This document shows, one piece after another, positions 1 through 6,289 of a DNA stretch of 8,945 nt (position 1 is the stretch's first letter; every line of letters starts with the position of its first letter). The position numbers and the translations under genes were made by a program. This DNA comes from UBA6078 sp964468685 (GTDB lineage Bacteria; Desulfobacterota; Syntrophia; Syntrophales; UBA2210): contig CAYXUH010000074.1 of NCBI GenBank assembly GCA_964468685.1, forward strand, positions 1 through 8,945, in the 5' to 3' direction. Under the pieces are notes generated by a model. The model did no database searches. It was not told the origin of the DNA and worked only from the letters and a program-made list of their open reading frames with translations.

Positions 1-97
1 CTCAGCCCCGCTACGCGGGATAAGTCCCACTAAAGGGGATAAGTGCGATAACGAAGTTGCTTGCTGCCAAAAAACGCAGAAAATAATTTCTAACTTA
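1..97. other. Non-coding flank downstream of livM with small overlapping hairpins
   Basis: No gene is supported here. The segment holds a short stem (CCCGC at 7-11 with GCGGG at 15-19), a second possible stem (GGGA at 17-20 with TCCC at 25-28) and a third that competes with it (TCCC at 25-28 with GGGA at 36-39). GGGATAAGT occurs twice, at 17-25 and 36-44. None of the stems is followed by a T-run on the minus strand, so I do not call an intrinsic terminator for the operon. The compact stems and short direct repeats could be part of a dispersed palindromic repeat cut by the window edge, but one copy cannot show that. The livF ATPase gene that often follows livM does not start within these bases. 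Confidence 0.35.
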
Positions 98-1168
98 CTA
101 ATACGAGAATGGCCAGAGCCGGAAATTGGAACGGATAATTCGCCAGACCTCGGCCAGACCGCGCGGCTCCAGGAGAATGAAGAGGACTATGGCCGACCCG
201 AACGCGAGCTCACGCAGCGGCGCCATTGAAAGTCCTATCGCGCTGAGCATATCTGTGCTCATGAGTATATCGGTCAGCCACCGCAGCCCCTCGTTCAACC
301 CCGTGATAAAGAGCGCACCGTATATGGCGCCGGCAATGCTCCCCAGTCCGCCTATGATAACCATCGCTATAAATTCCACGGAAAGACCCAGGTTGAAGGG
401 CTCCGTCGTGATGCTGACCATGTAATAAGCCCACAGGGCGCCGGCAACCCCCGCGTAAAAGGAACTGATGCCAAAGGAGAGAAGTTTATAGGGGAATATC
501 GGGATACCCATCCCCTCGGCGGCCCGGTCATTGTCGCGTATCGCAACAAACGCCCTCCCGTACCTCGTCCTCATGAGGTTGACGGCAAACAAGGTCATCG
601 CAATCAGACAGAGATAGGCAATGTAGAAAAAGCTTCGGTCATCCCCCAGCCCAACGCCGAAGAGGGACACCTCAGGGAGGACGATTCCCATGGTTCCCCT
701 CGTCAGCCCCTCCCAGTGAATGAGGAGGTATTCGATGATGAACTGCCCGGCAAGGGTCGCGATCGTGAGATACAGCCCCTTCAATCTCCCCGACGGCAGT
801 CCGAAGAGCACCCCCACCAGGGCGGTGATCACCCCCGCGCAGGGAACGGCAAGGAGAAAAGGGAAGCCAGCGTCGGTGGCAAGTATGGCGGCCGCGTAGG
901 CTCCAACACCGAAAAAGGCCCCGTGTCCCAGGGAAAGCTGACCGGTAAAACCTATCAGTATGTTCAGACCGATCGCCGCTATGGCGGTGATGGCAACCGT
1001 GTTGAGGATATAGAGGAAATAGGGCCCGCTTATATACGGAACCACCGCGAACAGGATCACGAGCCCCACTATCAGGGAAGCGCGGCCGAAATCCGTCTCG
1101 AAGATCGTCAGCTCCTGCCCGTATCGATCATTGAAATTACCACACGGGTGAAAACGTAGGTTTCTCAT
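98..1168 (-). CDS. livM: Branched-chain amino acid-type ABC transporter permease LivM
   Basis: An inner-membrane permease subunit of a HAAT-family (branched-chain amino acid type) ABC importer, which pairs with LivH to form the translocation channel. The 356-residue product has about ten hydrophobic segments after a hydrophilic N-terminus of about 28 residues. It carries family hallmarks: GFTGQLSLGHGAFFGVGAY at residues 73-91, the cytoplasmic ATPase-contact loop around GRAFVAIRDNDRAAEGMGI (204-222), GGLGSIAGA (273-281) and EPRGL (334-338). Length is in the usual range for LivM. The ATG overlaps the livH stop codon by one base (TAATG), with an AAGGG-like ribosome site inside the end of livH, so the two are probably translationally coupled. 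It is the last operon gene visible. The substrate cannot be read from the permease; these transporters also carry aromatic and other carboxylates. Confidence 0.93.
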   Translation of the reverse strand: MRNLRFHPCGNFNDRYGQELTIFETDFGRASLIVGLVILFAVVPYISGPYFLYILNTVAITAIAAIGLNILIGFTGQLSLGHGAFFGVGAYAAAILATDAGFPFLLAVPCAGVITALVGVLFGLPSGRLKGLYLTIATLAGQFIIEYLLIHWEGLTRGTMGIVLPEVSLFGVGLGDDRSFFYIAYLCLIAMTLFAVNLMRTRYGRAFVAIRDNDRAAEGMGIPIFPYKLLSFGISSFYAGVAGALWAYYMVSITTEPFNLGLSVEFIAMVIIGGLGSIAGAIYGALFITGLNEGLRWLTDILMSTDMLSAIGLSMAPLRELAFGSAIVLFILLEPRGLAEVWRIIRSNFRLWPFSY

Positions 1169-2046
1169 TAGACCCTTTCAATCTCTACCAGGCCGAAGAG
1201 GCCGTAAGGTTTTACCATCAATATGAATACCAGGACGATGTACGGAATCACGTCCCGCAGCGATGTGGAGAGATACCCGCCGGTAAACGTCTCCAGGAGA
1301 CCAATGATGATCCCCCCGATCACGGCCCCTCCGATGCTGTCGAGACCTCCCAGAATGACCACCGGGAAAACCTTGAGTCCGATGGAAGAAAGGTCATGGA
1401 CATTGATCCCGTTGATGGTACCGAGAACGATCCCGCTCATCCCCGCTACCAGGGCCGCGATGGCCCAGGAGAGGGCAAAGACCTTCCGCACATGCACCCC
1501 CAGAGACAGGGCGGCCGGCTGATTATCCGCGACCGATCGCATATAGATCCCCTGGGAGGAATATTTAAAAAAGAGACCGAAGAGCATGAGGAAGACCAGG
1601 CCAATGGCGATCGACACGACATACACCGGGGGTATGTAGACGCTCCCCCATCGTATGGTAAGGCCCGCCGGGAGAAACTCGGGGAAGGTATAGAGGTTCC
1701 CCCCCCATACGAGCAACATGGCGCCCTTGAATATCGAGGCTAGCCCCACGGTGAGCATGATGACATAGATGAGAGGCTCACCGATCAGCGGGCGCAGGAA
1801 GAGCCGTTCGACGACGAATCCGAGGACAAAACAGGCGGCAAGGGCCAGGGGAAAGGCCAGGTAGACGGGCAGTTCGGCCCGCCCGATCAGAACCAGAAAT
1901 ATAAACGCCCCCAGGGCCATCAGCTCTCCATGCGCAAAGTTGAGCACACTGGATGATTTGAAGATCATGACAAACCCCATGGCCGCCAGGCCATAGAGAA
2001 AGCCGACGCTCAGTCCATTCACCAAAAGCTGGATGAAAAAGTCCAT
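1168..2046 (-). CDS. livH: Branched-chain amino acid-type ABC transporter permease LivH
   Basis: The second membrane permease of the importer, 292 residues and largely hydrophobic. Family signatures are SVLNFAHGELM near residues 33-43, the coupling loop RSVADNQPAALSLGV (170-184), LGGLDSIGGAVIGG (232-245) and the C-terminal KPYGLFG. I chose the ATG at 2046: it is preceded by GGGAG at a sensible distance and gives the usual LivH N-terminus. A TTG at 2067, overlapping the synthetase stop codon, would add seven residues (MRREWCR) and cannot be excluded. With the ATG start the gap to the upstream stop codon is 17 bases. Codons for V113-W114-G115-G116 contain a run of eight G on the coding strand (plus-strand C at 1699-1706), a possible slippage site; the frame is intact as read. 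Confidence 0.92.
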   Translation of the reverse strand: MDFFIQLLVNGLSVGFLYGLAAMGFVMIFKSSSVLNFAHGELMALGAFIFLVLIGRAELPVYLAFPLALAACFVLGFVVERLFLRPLIGEPLIYVIMLTVGLASIFKGAMLLVWGGNLYTFPEFLPAGLTIRWGSVYIPPVYVVSIAIGLVFLMLFGLFFKYSSQGIYMRSVADNQPAALSLGVHVRKVFALSWAIAALVAGMSGIVLGTINGINVHDLSSIGLKVFPVVILGGLDSIGGAVIGGIIIGLLETFTGGYLSTSLRDVIPYIVLVFILMVKPYGLFGLVEIERV

Positions 2047-2063
2047 ACGACACCACTCCCGTC

Positions 2064-4010
2064 TCAATCAAGTTTCAATATACGTACCCTGGTTTCCAGC
2101 GTGCCCACCTGCCCGTCTCGGTAGCGGACCGTTGTCTTCACGTCAAGGTCATCCTTGTCTTCATACATGGCGTTGATAAGCTTCAAATAGAGTCCGTAGA
2201 CGAACCTCCTGCGCACCTTCCCCGTCCGTGTCAGCTCCTCATCATCCGCGTCGAGGAGCTTGTAGAGGAGGATACATCGGCGTATTTTCATGGCCTCCGG
2301 CAGCCGTTCATTGACCGCCCGGATCTCTCCGCTCACCAGCTCCTCTACCTCCGGCCGCTGGGACAGGTCCGTATAGGTGGTATAGGGGATCATCCTCTCC
2401 TCGGCCCAGTTGCCAACATTCCCCATATCGATATTGATCAGCGCGGTTATGTAGGGGCGTCCCTCACCGAAGGTGACCGCCTCCCGCAGATACGTGCTGA
2501 ATTTCAGACGCGTCTCTATAAAATCGGGGGAAAACGCCTCCCCCTGCTTGTTGCGGATGATCTCCTCCCGGCGCCCGATAATGACGAGGTGCCCGTCATC
2601 ATCGAGATAGCCTGCATCCCCGGTCCTCAGCCAGCCGTCCACAAACGCGGCCTTTGTTGCCTCAAAATCGTTATGATACCCCCGAAACACCGTCTTACTC
2701 GAAAGGAAGACCTCCTGATCCTCGGATATCTTCACCTCCATCCCGGTCAGGGGCCTGCCGACCGTCTCGGCCTTGATCTCATTGTCGGGCTGGATCTGGA
2801 AGATCCCCCCCGATTCCGTCAGTCCATAGCACTGTTTCAGATTAAGCCCCAATGAACGAAAGAAGCGAATCACATCCGGACTGATCGGATGTCCCCCCGT
2901 GTAAGCGCTGTAGAACCGTGAACAGCCGATTCTGTCCAGGAGGGGCCGAAAGACGGCAACTGAGGCCATCCATCCCGCACACCTGAGAAGTGGCCCTGGG
3001 CGCCTCCCCTGTGACTCACGGTCGGTACTCCTGCCGCCGACATATTCGGCCAGCTGGAAAAGTTTTCTTCGCACAGGGCCGGCATCCCCCATCTTGACCC
3101 GGATAGTGGAGGCGAGATCCTCCCAGAACCGCGATGAGGTGATAATGATGGCAGGACCCAGTTCGCGGAAATCCTCCATAACCGTCTCCTGGGTCTCGGG
3201 GAAGTTCATCGTCATGCCGCCGACCAGGGCCACCCCTACCCACATCTGATCGACGATCCATGCCGGGGGAGACATCGACAGCCAGTCCACATCCAGACCT
3301 GCGGGGATCGTCTCCAGCCAGCTTGCCGCCATCTCGGTAAAGTTGCTGTGCGACATCATAGCCAGCTTGGATATTCCGGTCGTCCCCGACGTCATGATCA
3401 TCAGGGCGATATCGTCCGGTCTCCCCCTCCCCACCTCCCGAGCAAAGAGCTCCGGATCCTTTGTGTCCATTGCCTCCCCCGCATCCAGCAGGTCGGCAAA
3501 GCTGATAAGCCACTCATCGCTCCGATACGAGCTCATTCCGGTCCGGTCGACGTATATGACCTTTCGTACATAGGAAAGAGAGTCTCGCATCTCCAGGAGC
3601 TTATCCACCTGCTCCTGATCCTGCGCAATGACATACGCGGCATTGATTCTGTTCAGGGTCCCCGCCATCTCGCTGCTCACGGCGGAGGTAAAGAGGTTGA
3701 GCATAACGGCTCCGAGCGCCTGCCCCCCCAATTGACTAAAGAGCCATTCCGGGTGGTTGTCTATGATAATCCCGACATGGTCCCCCCTTCTCAGGCCGAG
3801 GGCATAGAGGCCCAACCCCACTTTCTTTGTATAATTAAGGTAGTCCAACCAGGTATACGTCTGCCATATGCCATACGCCTTTTCGCGGATGGCGGTGCGC
3901 TCCCCCGACCCTTCCGCCTGCCGGAGTAAGGTCTGCGGGAGGGTAAGTCCGCTCCCGGGCCTCGGGTTTATACCCTCTTGGGGTTTTGGGGCTTCCGATT
4001 TCCGATTCAC
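2064..4010 (-). CDS. AMP-forming acyl-CoA synthetase (long-chain/ACSBG-like), within the transporter operon
   Basis: A member of the ANL adenylating enzyme superfamily that activates a carboxylic acid with ATP and joins it to CoA. The 648-residue protein is full length for the long-chain acyl-CoA synthetase type. Visible motifs: the phosphate-binding loop TSGTTGISK at 207-215 (the usual Pro before Lys is Ser), YGLTESGG at 395-402, TGD at 463-465, the hinge GRREEIIRNKQGEAFSP at 479-495, and the C-terminal catalytic lysine K598 in LTRTGKVRRR. No signal peptide or clear membrane segment, so probably cytoplasmic. It starts at GTG, overlapping the livG stop codon by four bases (GTGA), with GGGGGA upstream. 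Its place between livG and livH suggests it activates what the importer brings in, or a breakdown product. A fatty acid or an aromatic acid are both possible; motifs do not decide the substrate. Confidence 0.9.
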   Translation of the reverse strand: MNRKSEAPKPQEGINPRPGSGLTLPQTLLRQAEGSGERTAIREKAYGIWQTYTWLDYLNYTKKVGLGLYALGLRRGDHVGIIIDNHPEWLFSQLGGQALGAVMLNLFTSAVSSEMAGTLNRINAAYVIAQDQEQVDKLLEMRDSLSYVRKVIYVDRTGMSSYRSDEWLISFADLLDAGEAMDTKDPELFAREVGRGRPDDIALMIMTSGTTGISKLAMMSHSNFTEMAASWLETIPAGLDVDWLSMSPPAWIVDQMWVGVALVGGMTMNFPETQETVMEDFRELGPAIIITSSRFWEDLASTIRVKMGDAGPVRRKLFQLAEYVGGRSTDRESQGRRPGPLLRCAGWMASVAVFRPLLDRIGCSRFYSAYTGGHPISPDVIRFFRSLGLNLKQCYGLTESGGIFQIQPDNEIKAETVGRPLTGMEVKISEDQEVFLSSKTVFRGYHNDFEATKAAFVDGWLRTGDAGYLDDDGHLVIIGRREEIIRNKQGEAFSPDFIETRLKFSTYLREAVTFGEGRPYITALINIDMGNVGNWAEERMIPYTTYTDLSQRPEVEELVSGEIRAVNERLPEAMKIRRCILLYKLLDADDEELTRTGKVRRRFVYGLYLKLINAMYEDKDDLDVKTTVRYRDGQVGTLETRVRILKLD

Positions 4011-4828
4011 TGTGTATCCCCCAGGTACGCCCGTATAACCTCCGGATCGTTCTGCACTTCCTCCGGAGTCCCCTCGTACAGCTTCTCACCGAAATTCAAG
4101 ACCATGACACGATTGGATATGGTCATGACGATAGACATATCGTGTTCAACAAGGATCATCGTCTGTCCCCACTGACCATTCAACTCGGAGAGAAATCTCA
4201 CCATATCTTCCTTTTCCTCGAGATTCATCCCCGCAAAGGGCTCGTCCAGAACGAGGAGTTTTGGCTCGAGCGCCAGCGCGCGCCCGAGTTCGACCCGTTT
4301 GCGCAGCCCGTAGGGAAGCGACCCGACCGGCTTCTTCCGGATGGCCTGCATCTCCAGAAAATCGATCAGTTCCTCCACAACGACGCGGTTCCGTATCTCC
4401 TCTCTTCGCACACCGGGCGAGAAGAAGAGTGCCCGCCCCAGCCCGTAGCCACAGTGCGCATGGCGTGCCAGGAGCATATTGGACAGGACGGTCATCCCGG
4501 GAAAGAGTTCGATATTCTGGAACGTCCTGCCGACGCCGCGGCCCACAAGGCCGTGCGTCGGCAGATGTGTTATATCTTCTCCGTTGAAGACGATCCGTCC
4601 CCTCTGGGGCCGGTAAAAACCGGTCAGACAATTGAGAAGGCTGGTCTTCCCCGCGCCGTTGGGGCCGATAATGGCGAACAACTCCCCTGTTTTTATCTCG
4701 AAGCCGACGTCACTGAGTGCCGTTACCCCCCCGAAGCTCAACGTGAGATGGGTTACCCCCAAATCAGCGCGTTTCCCGTCGCCGGATATCTCTTTAAAGA
4801 TATCCGGCTGACCGCGAAAAGCCTTCAT
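4007..4828 (-). CDS. livG: Branched-chain amino acid-type ABC transporter ATP-binding protein LivG
   Basis: The cytoplasmic ATPase that powers the importer. In its 273 residues are Walker A GPNGAGKT (55-62), the Q-loop glutamine in RTFQN (Q104), a slightly variant signature LPYGLRKRVELGRAL (171-185, where LSxGQ is usual), Walker B LLVLDEP with catalytic E196, and the switch histidine H229 in EHD. The C-terminal YEGTPEEVQNDPEVIRAYLG is typical of LivG rather than LivF. The ABC core begins near residue 24, leaving an N-terminal extension of about 23 residues. The ATG overlaps the binding-protein stop codon (ATGA) and follows GGAGGG. Codons 7-16 form a perfect inverted repeat, described separately. 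A working importer of this type needs a second ATPase, LivF, which must lie outside the window or be replaced by a LivG homodimer. Confidence 0.94.
   Translation of the reverse strand: MKAFRGQPDIFKEISGDGKRADLGVTHLTLSFGGVTALSDVGFEIKTGELFAIIGPNGAGKTSLLNCLTGFYRPQRGRIVFNGEDITHLPTHGLVGRGVGRTFQNIELFPGMTVLSNMLLARHAHCGYGLGRALFFSPGVRREEIRNRVVVEELIDFLEMQAIRKKPVGSLPYGLRKRVELGRALALEPKLLVLDEPFAGMNLEEKEDMVRFLSELNGQWGQTMILVEHDMSIVMTISNRVMVLNFGEKLYEGTPEEVQNDPEVIRAYLGDTQ
4781..4808 (-). repeat. Perfect 11-bp inverted repeat inside the livG start region
   Basis: The arms GCCGGATATCT (4781-4791) and AGATATCCGGC (4798-4808) are perfect complements around a 6-base loop. The hairpin starts 16 bases past the solute-binding protein stop codon and lies within livG codons 7-16. 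There is no T-run after it, so it is not an intrinsic terminator. In several binding-protein transporter operons (malEFG is the classic case) a stem-loop just after the binding-protein gene protects its mRNA from 3' exonucleases and raises its yield over the membrane parts. Position fits that role here, but function is inferred. Confidence 0.6.
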
Positions 4829-6024
4829 TTTCCCTCCAGAACCTGTATTTCTCCCTTCCCGGGAACGAAGAAATTCGTAACGGGAAGATATGTTCCGTCC
4901 TCAGACACCCTGACGATCCTCCCCTTGAACGAACCCTCGTGATTCGTCTTCGAATAGGAAACATCAGGCACCAACCCCCCCAAATTTTCATTCGAGAAGG
5001 ATTCCATCGCCTTGTTGATCGTCTCTCTTGTTATCTTTCCATATTTCTCCTGGGCCCGGATGAAGGCGCGTTCCATAATCATCCCCATGACGACACCCTC
5101 CCAATAGGACGCATCGAAGGAGTCAACCGTGCCATATCGCTTCCACATATCCTCCATGACCTTGATCCCCTCGGTCTTATCAACCGGCAGCCCACCGGGG
5201 AACTGCATCATCAGGCGGTCCCTGATCAGCCCCTTACCCATTGCAAAGAAGTCGGGATCGGTAGAGGTCCATGTCCCAAAGAACTGCGGTTCGTACTGTA
5301 CCCTGTCGGCGCATTTAAAGGTGGTAATGATCGCCGCGGGGAGCATCTGCATAAAGACATATTCCGCGCCGCTCTTCTGTAATCTAAGCACCTCCGTCGT
5401 CAGGTCGAGCGTCTTCGGAGGAAATTCCTCGATCGCCACGATATCAATACCGTGTTTCTCGGCGTATTCCCTGCTCGGCTTGTGTATCGATCGTCCGTAA
5501 GCGTTGTTGTACGTCAGCAGACCGACCTTCGGCGGGCCCTCCCCCTTGTGAGTTTCTCGGATGTACTCCAGGACCGCGTAGCAATCCATCCGGTAGCTTC
5601 CAAAGGGAAGATACATATAATCGATAGGTTTTTCAAGGATTTCCCAACTGGTTGAGTAATTGATCGTGGGGATCTTGTATCGCTGAACAATGGGCTTTGC
5701 CGCAAGCCCTTCGCCGGCGCCCCAGGTCGCGATCATGTCCACCTTGCTGCTGACGGCAAACTTTCTGACCGCCGATACGGCCTCGGTAACCTTGTACATG
5801 GTGTCCACGAGGATCATCTCTATCTGATTTCCGTTGACACCCCCCTTTACCTCATTGACATACCTGAAATAATCCCGCTGTCCCTTTGCGTGAAACTGCC
5901 CCCAGGTCGATGCGGGACCCGTCAGATTGATCGCCGCCCCAACCTTTATCGTCTTCGCGTGCAGGCCCGGGGCCATCCCCAGAATGACAACTATACCTAT
6001 GATAATACACCATACTCTCCGCAT
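4825..6024 (-). CDS. Periplasmic solute-binding protein of branched-chain amino acid-type ABC transporter
   Basis: The extracytoplasmic receptor of the importer, a type I periplasmic binding fold protein of the LivJ/LivK class (Peripla_BP_6-like). The 399-residue precursor begins MRR, followed by a hydrophobic core (residues 4-19) and a likely signal peptidase I site after L21-H22-A23. No lipobox cysteine is present, so it should be a free periplasmic protein. The mature start KTIKVGAAINLTGPAS is typical of the family. The ATG at 6024 follows a strong AGGAGG (6033-6038) at 8 bases. The frame stays open upstream to an ATG at 6132, but those 36 extra residues would be encoded by the terminator hairpins and would bury the signal peptide, so I reject that start. 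First gene of the operon and preceded by a probable attenuator. Ligand unknown; leader content hints at phenylalanine or a related aromatic compound. Confidence 0.92.
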   Translation of the reverse strand: MRRVWCIIIGIVVILGMAPGLHAKTIKVGAAINLTGPASTWGQFHAKGQRDYFRYVNEVKGGVNGNQIEMILVDTMYKVTEAVSAVRKFAVSSKVDMIATWGAGEGLAAKPIVQRYKIPTINYSTSWEILEKPIDYMYLPFGSYRMDCYAVLEYIRETHKGEGPPKVGLLTYNNAYGRSIHKPSREYAEKHGIDIVAIEEFPPKTLDLTTEVLRLQKSGAEYVFMQMLPAAIITTFKCADRVQYEPQFFGTWTSTDPDFFAMGKGLIRDRLMMQFPGGLPVDKTEGIKVMEDMWKRYGTVDSFDASYWEGVVMGMIMERAFIRAQEKYGKITRETINKAMESFSNENLGGLVPDVSYSKTNHEGSFKGRIVRVSEDGTYLPVTNFFVPGKGEIQVLEGK

Positions 6025-6054
6025 TGCTTGTTCCTCCTTTTTTGGAAATAAAAA

Positions 6055-6079
6055 GGGCCGTGGATTACATCCACGGCCC
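6055..6079 (-). terminator. Intrinsic terminator 2 of the tandem pair
   Basis: On the minus strand, GGGCCGTGGA (6079-6070) pairs perfectly with TCCACGGCCC (6064-6055) around a 5-base loop (or 11 bp around 3 bases). It is followed by TTTTTATTTCC. The stem ends only about 30 bases before the binding-protein ATG and 16 bases before its AGGAGG site. That leaves little room for a separate promoter downstream, so transcripts reaching the operon must probably read through this hairpin. It shares the GCCGTGG/CCACGGC core with terminator 1. Confidence 0.85.
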
Positions 6080-6092
6080 CAAAAAACAAAAA

Positions 6093-6125
6093 AGCCGTGG
6101 GCAGACGCTCGGTCTGCCCACGGCT
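6093..6125 (-). terminator. Intrinsic terminator 1 of the tandem pair
   Basis: On the minus strand, AGCCGTGGGCAGAC (6125-6112) and GTCTGCCCACGGCT (6106-6093) form a perfect 14-bp stem with a 5-base loop, followed by TTTTTGTTTTTT. This is a textbook Rho-independent terminator. It would stop transcripts from hflKC, which has no other visible terminator, and also any transcript started just after hflC. Its 5' arm contains GGCAGACC, which can pair instead with GGTCTGCC at 6161-6154 upstream. Its 3' arm can pair with the 5' arm of terminator 2. Confidence 0.9.
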
Positions 6126-6139
6126 CGTACATCGCTACA

Positions 6140-6223
6140 TCAAGAGCTCAGAAGGCAGACCTCCTCAAAAAAACTAAAGAAGCTAAAAAAACCGCCTGTC
6201 TGTTTGCCCATGATATGTTCCAT
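6140..6223 (-). CDS. Putative phenylalanine-rich leader peptide (attenuator), 27 aa
   Basis: A short ORF of 27 codons plus TGA with no homology claim. It begins MEHIMGKQTGG, then FFSFFSFF at codons 12-19 (TTT TTT AGC TTC TTT AGT TTT TTT), then EEVCLLSS. The ATG at 6223 has AAGGGA (6232-6237) 8 bases upstream, and a promoter-like pair ends about 29 bases above the start. Two terminators begin 15 bases after the stop codon. Runs of control codons just before a terminator define ribosome-mediated attenuation; the E. coli pheA and pheST leader peptides are likewise Phe-rich. The codons for EVC/L overlap the segment that could form an antiterminator. Caution: two T7 tracts produce most of the Phe codons, so composition alone could yield this. 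No GC-rich stem precedes either T tract, which argues against them being terminator tails. Confidence 0.6.
   Translation of the reverse strand: MEHIMGKQTGGFFSFFSFFEEVCLLSS
6154..6161 (-). promoter_or_regulatory. Candidate antiterminator segment of the leader
   Basis: Minus-strand GGTCTGCC (6161-6154) is a perfect complement of GGCAGACC at 6118-6111, which lies mainly in the 5' arm of terminator 1; one more G-U pair can be added. Pairing would compete with terminator 1. The segment sits 5 bases after the last Phe control codon and 11 bases before the leader stop codon. A ribosome waiting at the early Phe codons would leave it free, and one at the stop codon would probably cover it. An 8-bp match within such a short region could still be chance. 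Confidence 0.45.
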
Positions 6224-6251
6224 TTTTTGCGTCCCTTACCGATTTTCCAAA

Positions 6252-6281
6252 CTCATAAACCGAAACCAGTCATAAAGTCAA
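6252..6281 (-). promoter_or_regulatory. Candidate sigma-70-type promoter for the leader and transporter operon
   Basis: On the minus strand TTGACT (6281-6276, five of six consensus bases) is followed after 18 bases by TATGAG (6257-6252, four of six, lacking the final T). The -35 box starts 8 bases after the hflC stop codon. Start of transcription would fall near 6245, giving a 5' leader of roughly 20 bases before the small Phe-rich ORF. The -10 box is weak, so a different start or simple readthrough from hflC remains possible. Confidence 0.4.
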
Positions 6282-6289
6282 GGAAAAAC

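Noticed and set aside
716..1159. 147-codon plus-strand frame opposite livM
   Set aside because: Very hydrophilic, repetitive Gly/Arg/Glu composition, as expected when a membrane protein gene is read on the opposite strand; no ribosome site.
2046..2067. TTG at 2067 as the livH start
   Set aside because: Possible through TTGA overlap with the synthetase stop codon, but it adds MRREWCR, which is atypical for LivH, while the ATG at 2046 has a GGGAG site and a typical N-terminus. Kept only as an alternative.
3986..4942. 318-codon open frame on the plus strand opposite livG
   Set aside because: Antisense shadow of livG, which has complete Walker A, signature and Walker B motifs. The plus-strand product has low-complexity Pro/Arg/His-rich sequence with no family resemblance.
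4825..6132. Longer form of the solute-binding protein starting at the ATG at 6132
   Set aside because: The 36 added residues are encoded by the two terminator hairpins and their T-tracts, there is no close ribosome site, and the extension would place the signal peptide internally. ATG at 6024 has a strong AGGAGG site.
6131..6289. T7 tracts after hflC as extra intrinsic terminators
   Set aside because: Neither T tract (6184-6190, 6167-6173) follows a GC-rich inverted repeat, so they do not look like terminator tails. They are better explained as Phe codons of the small leader ORF.
6025..6289. T-box, riboswitch or tRNA in the leader
   Set aside because: I found no T-box-like conserved sequence, no known aptamer consensus and no cloverleaf. 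The structure is accounted for by the two simple hairpins and the short ORF.
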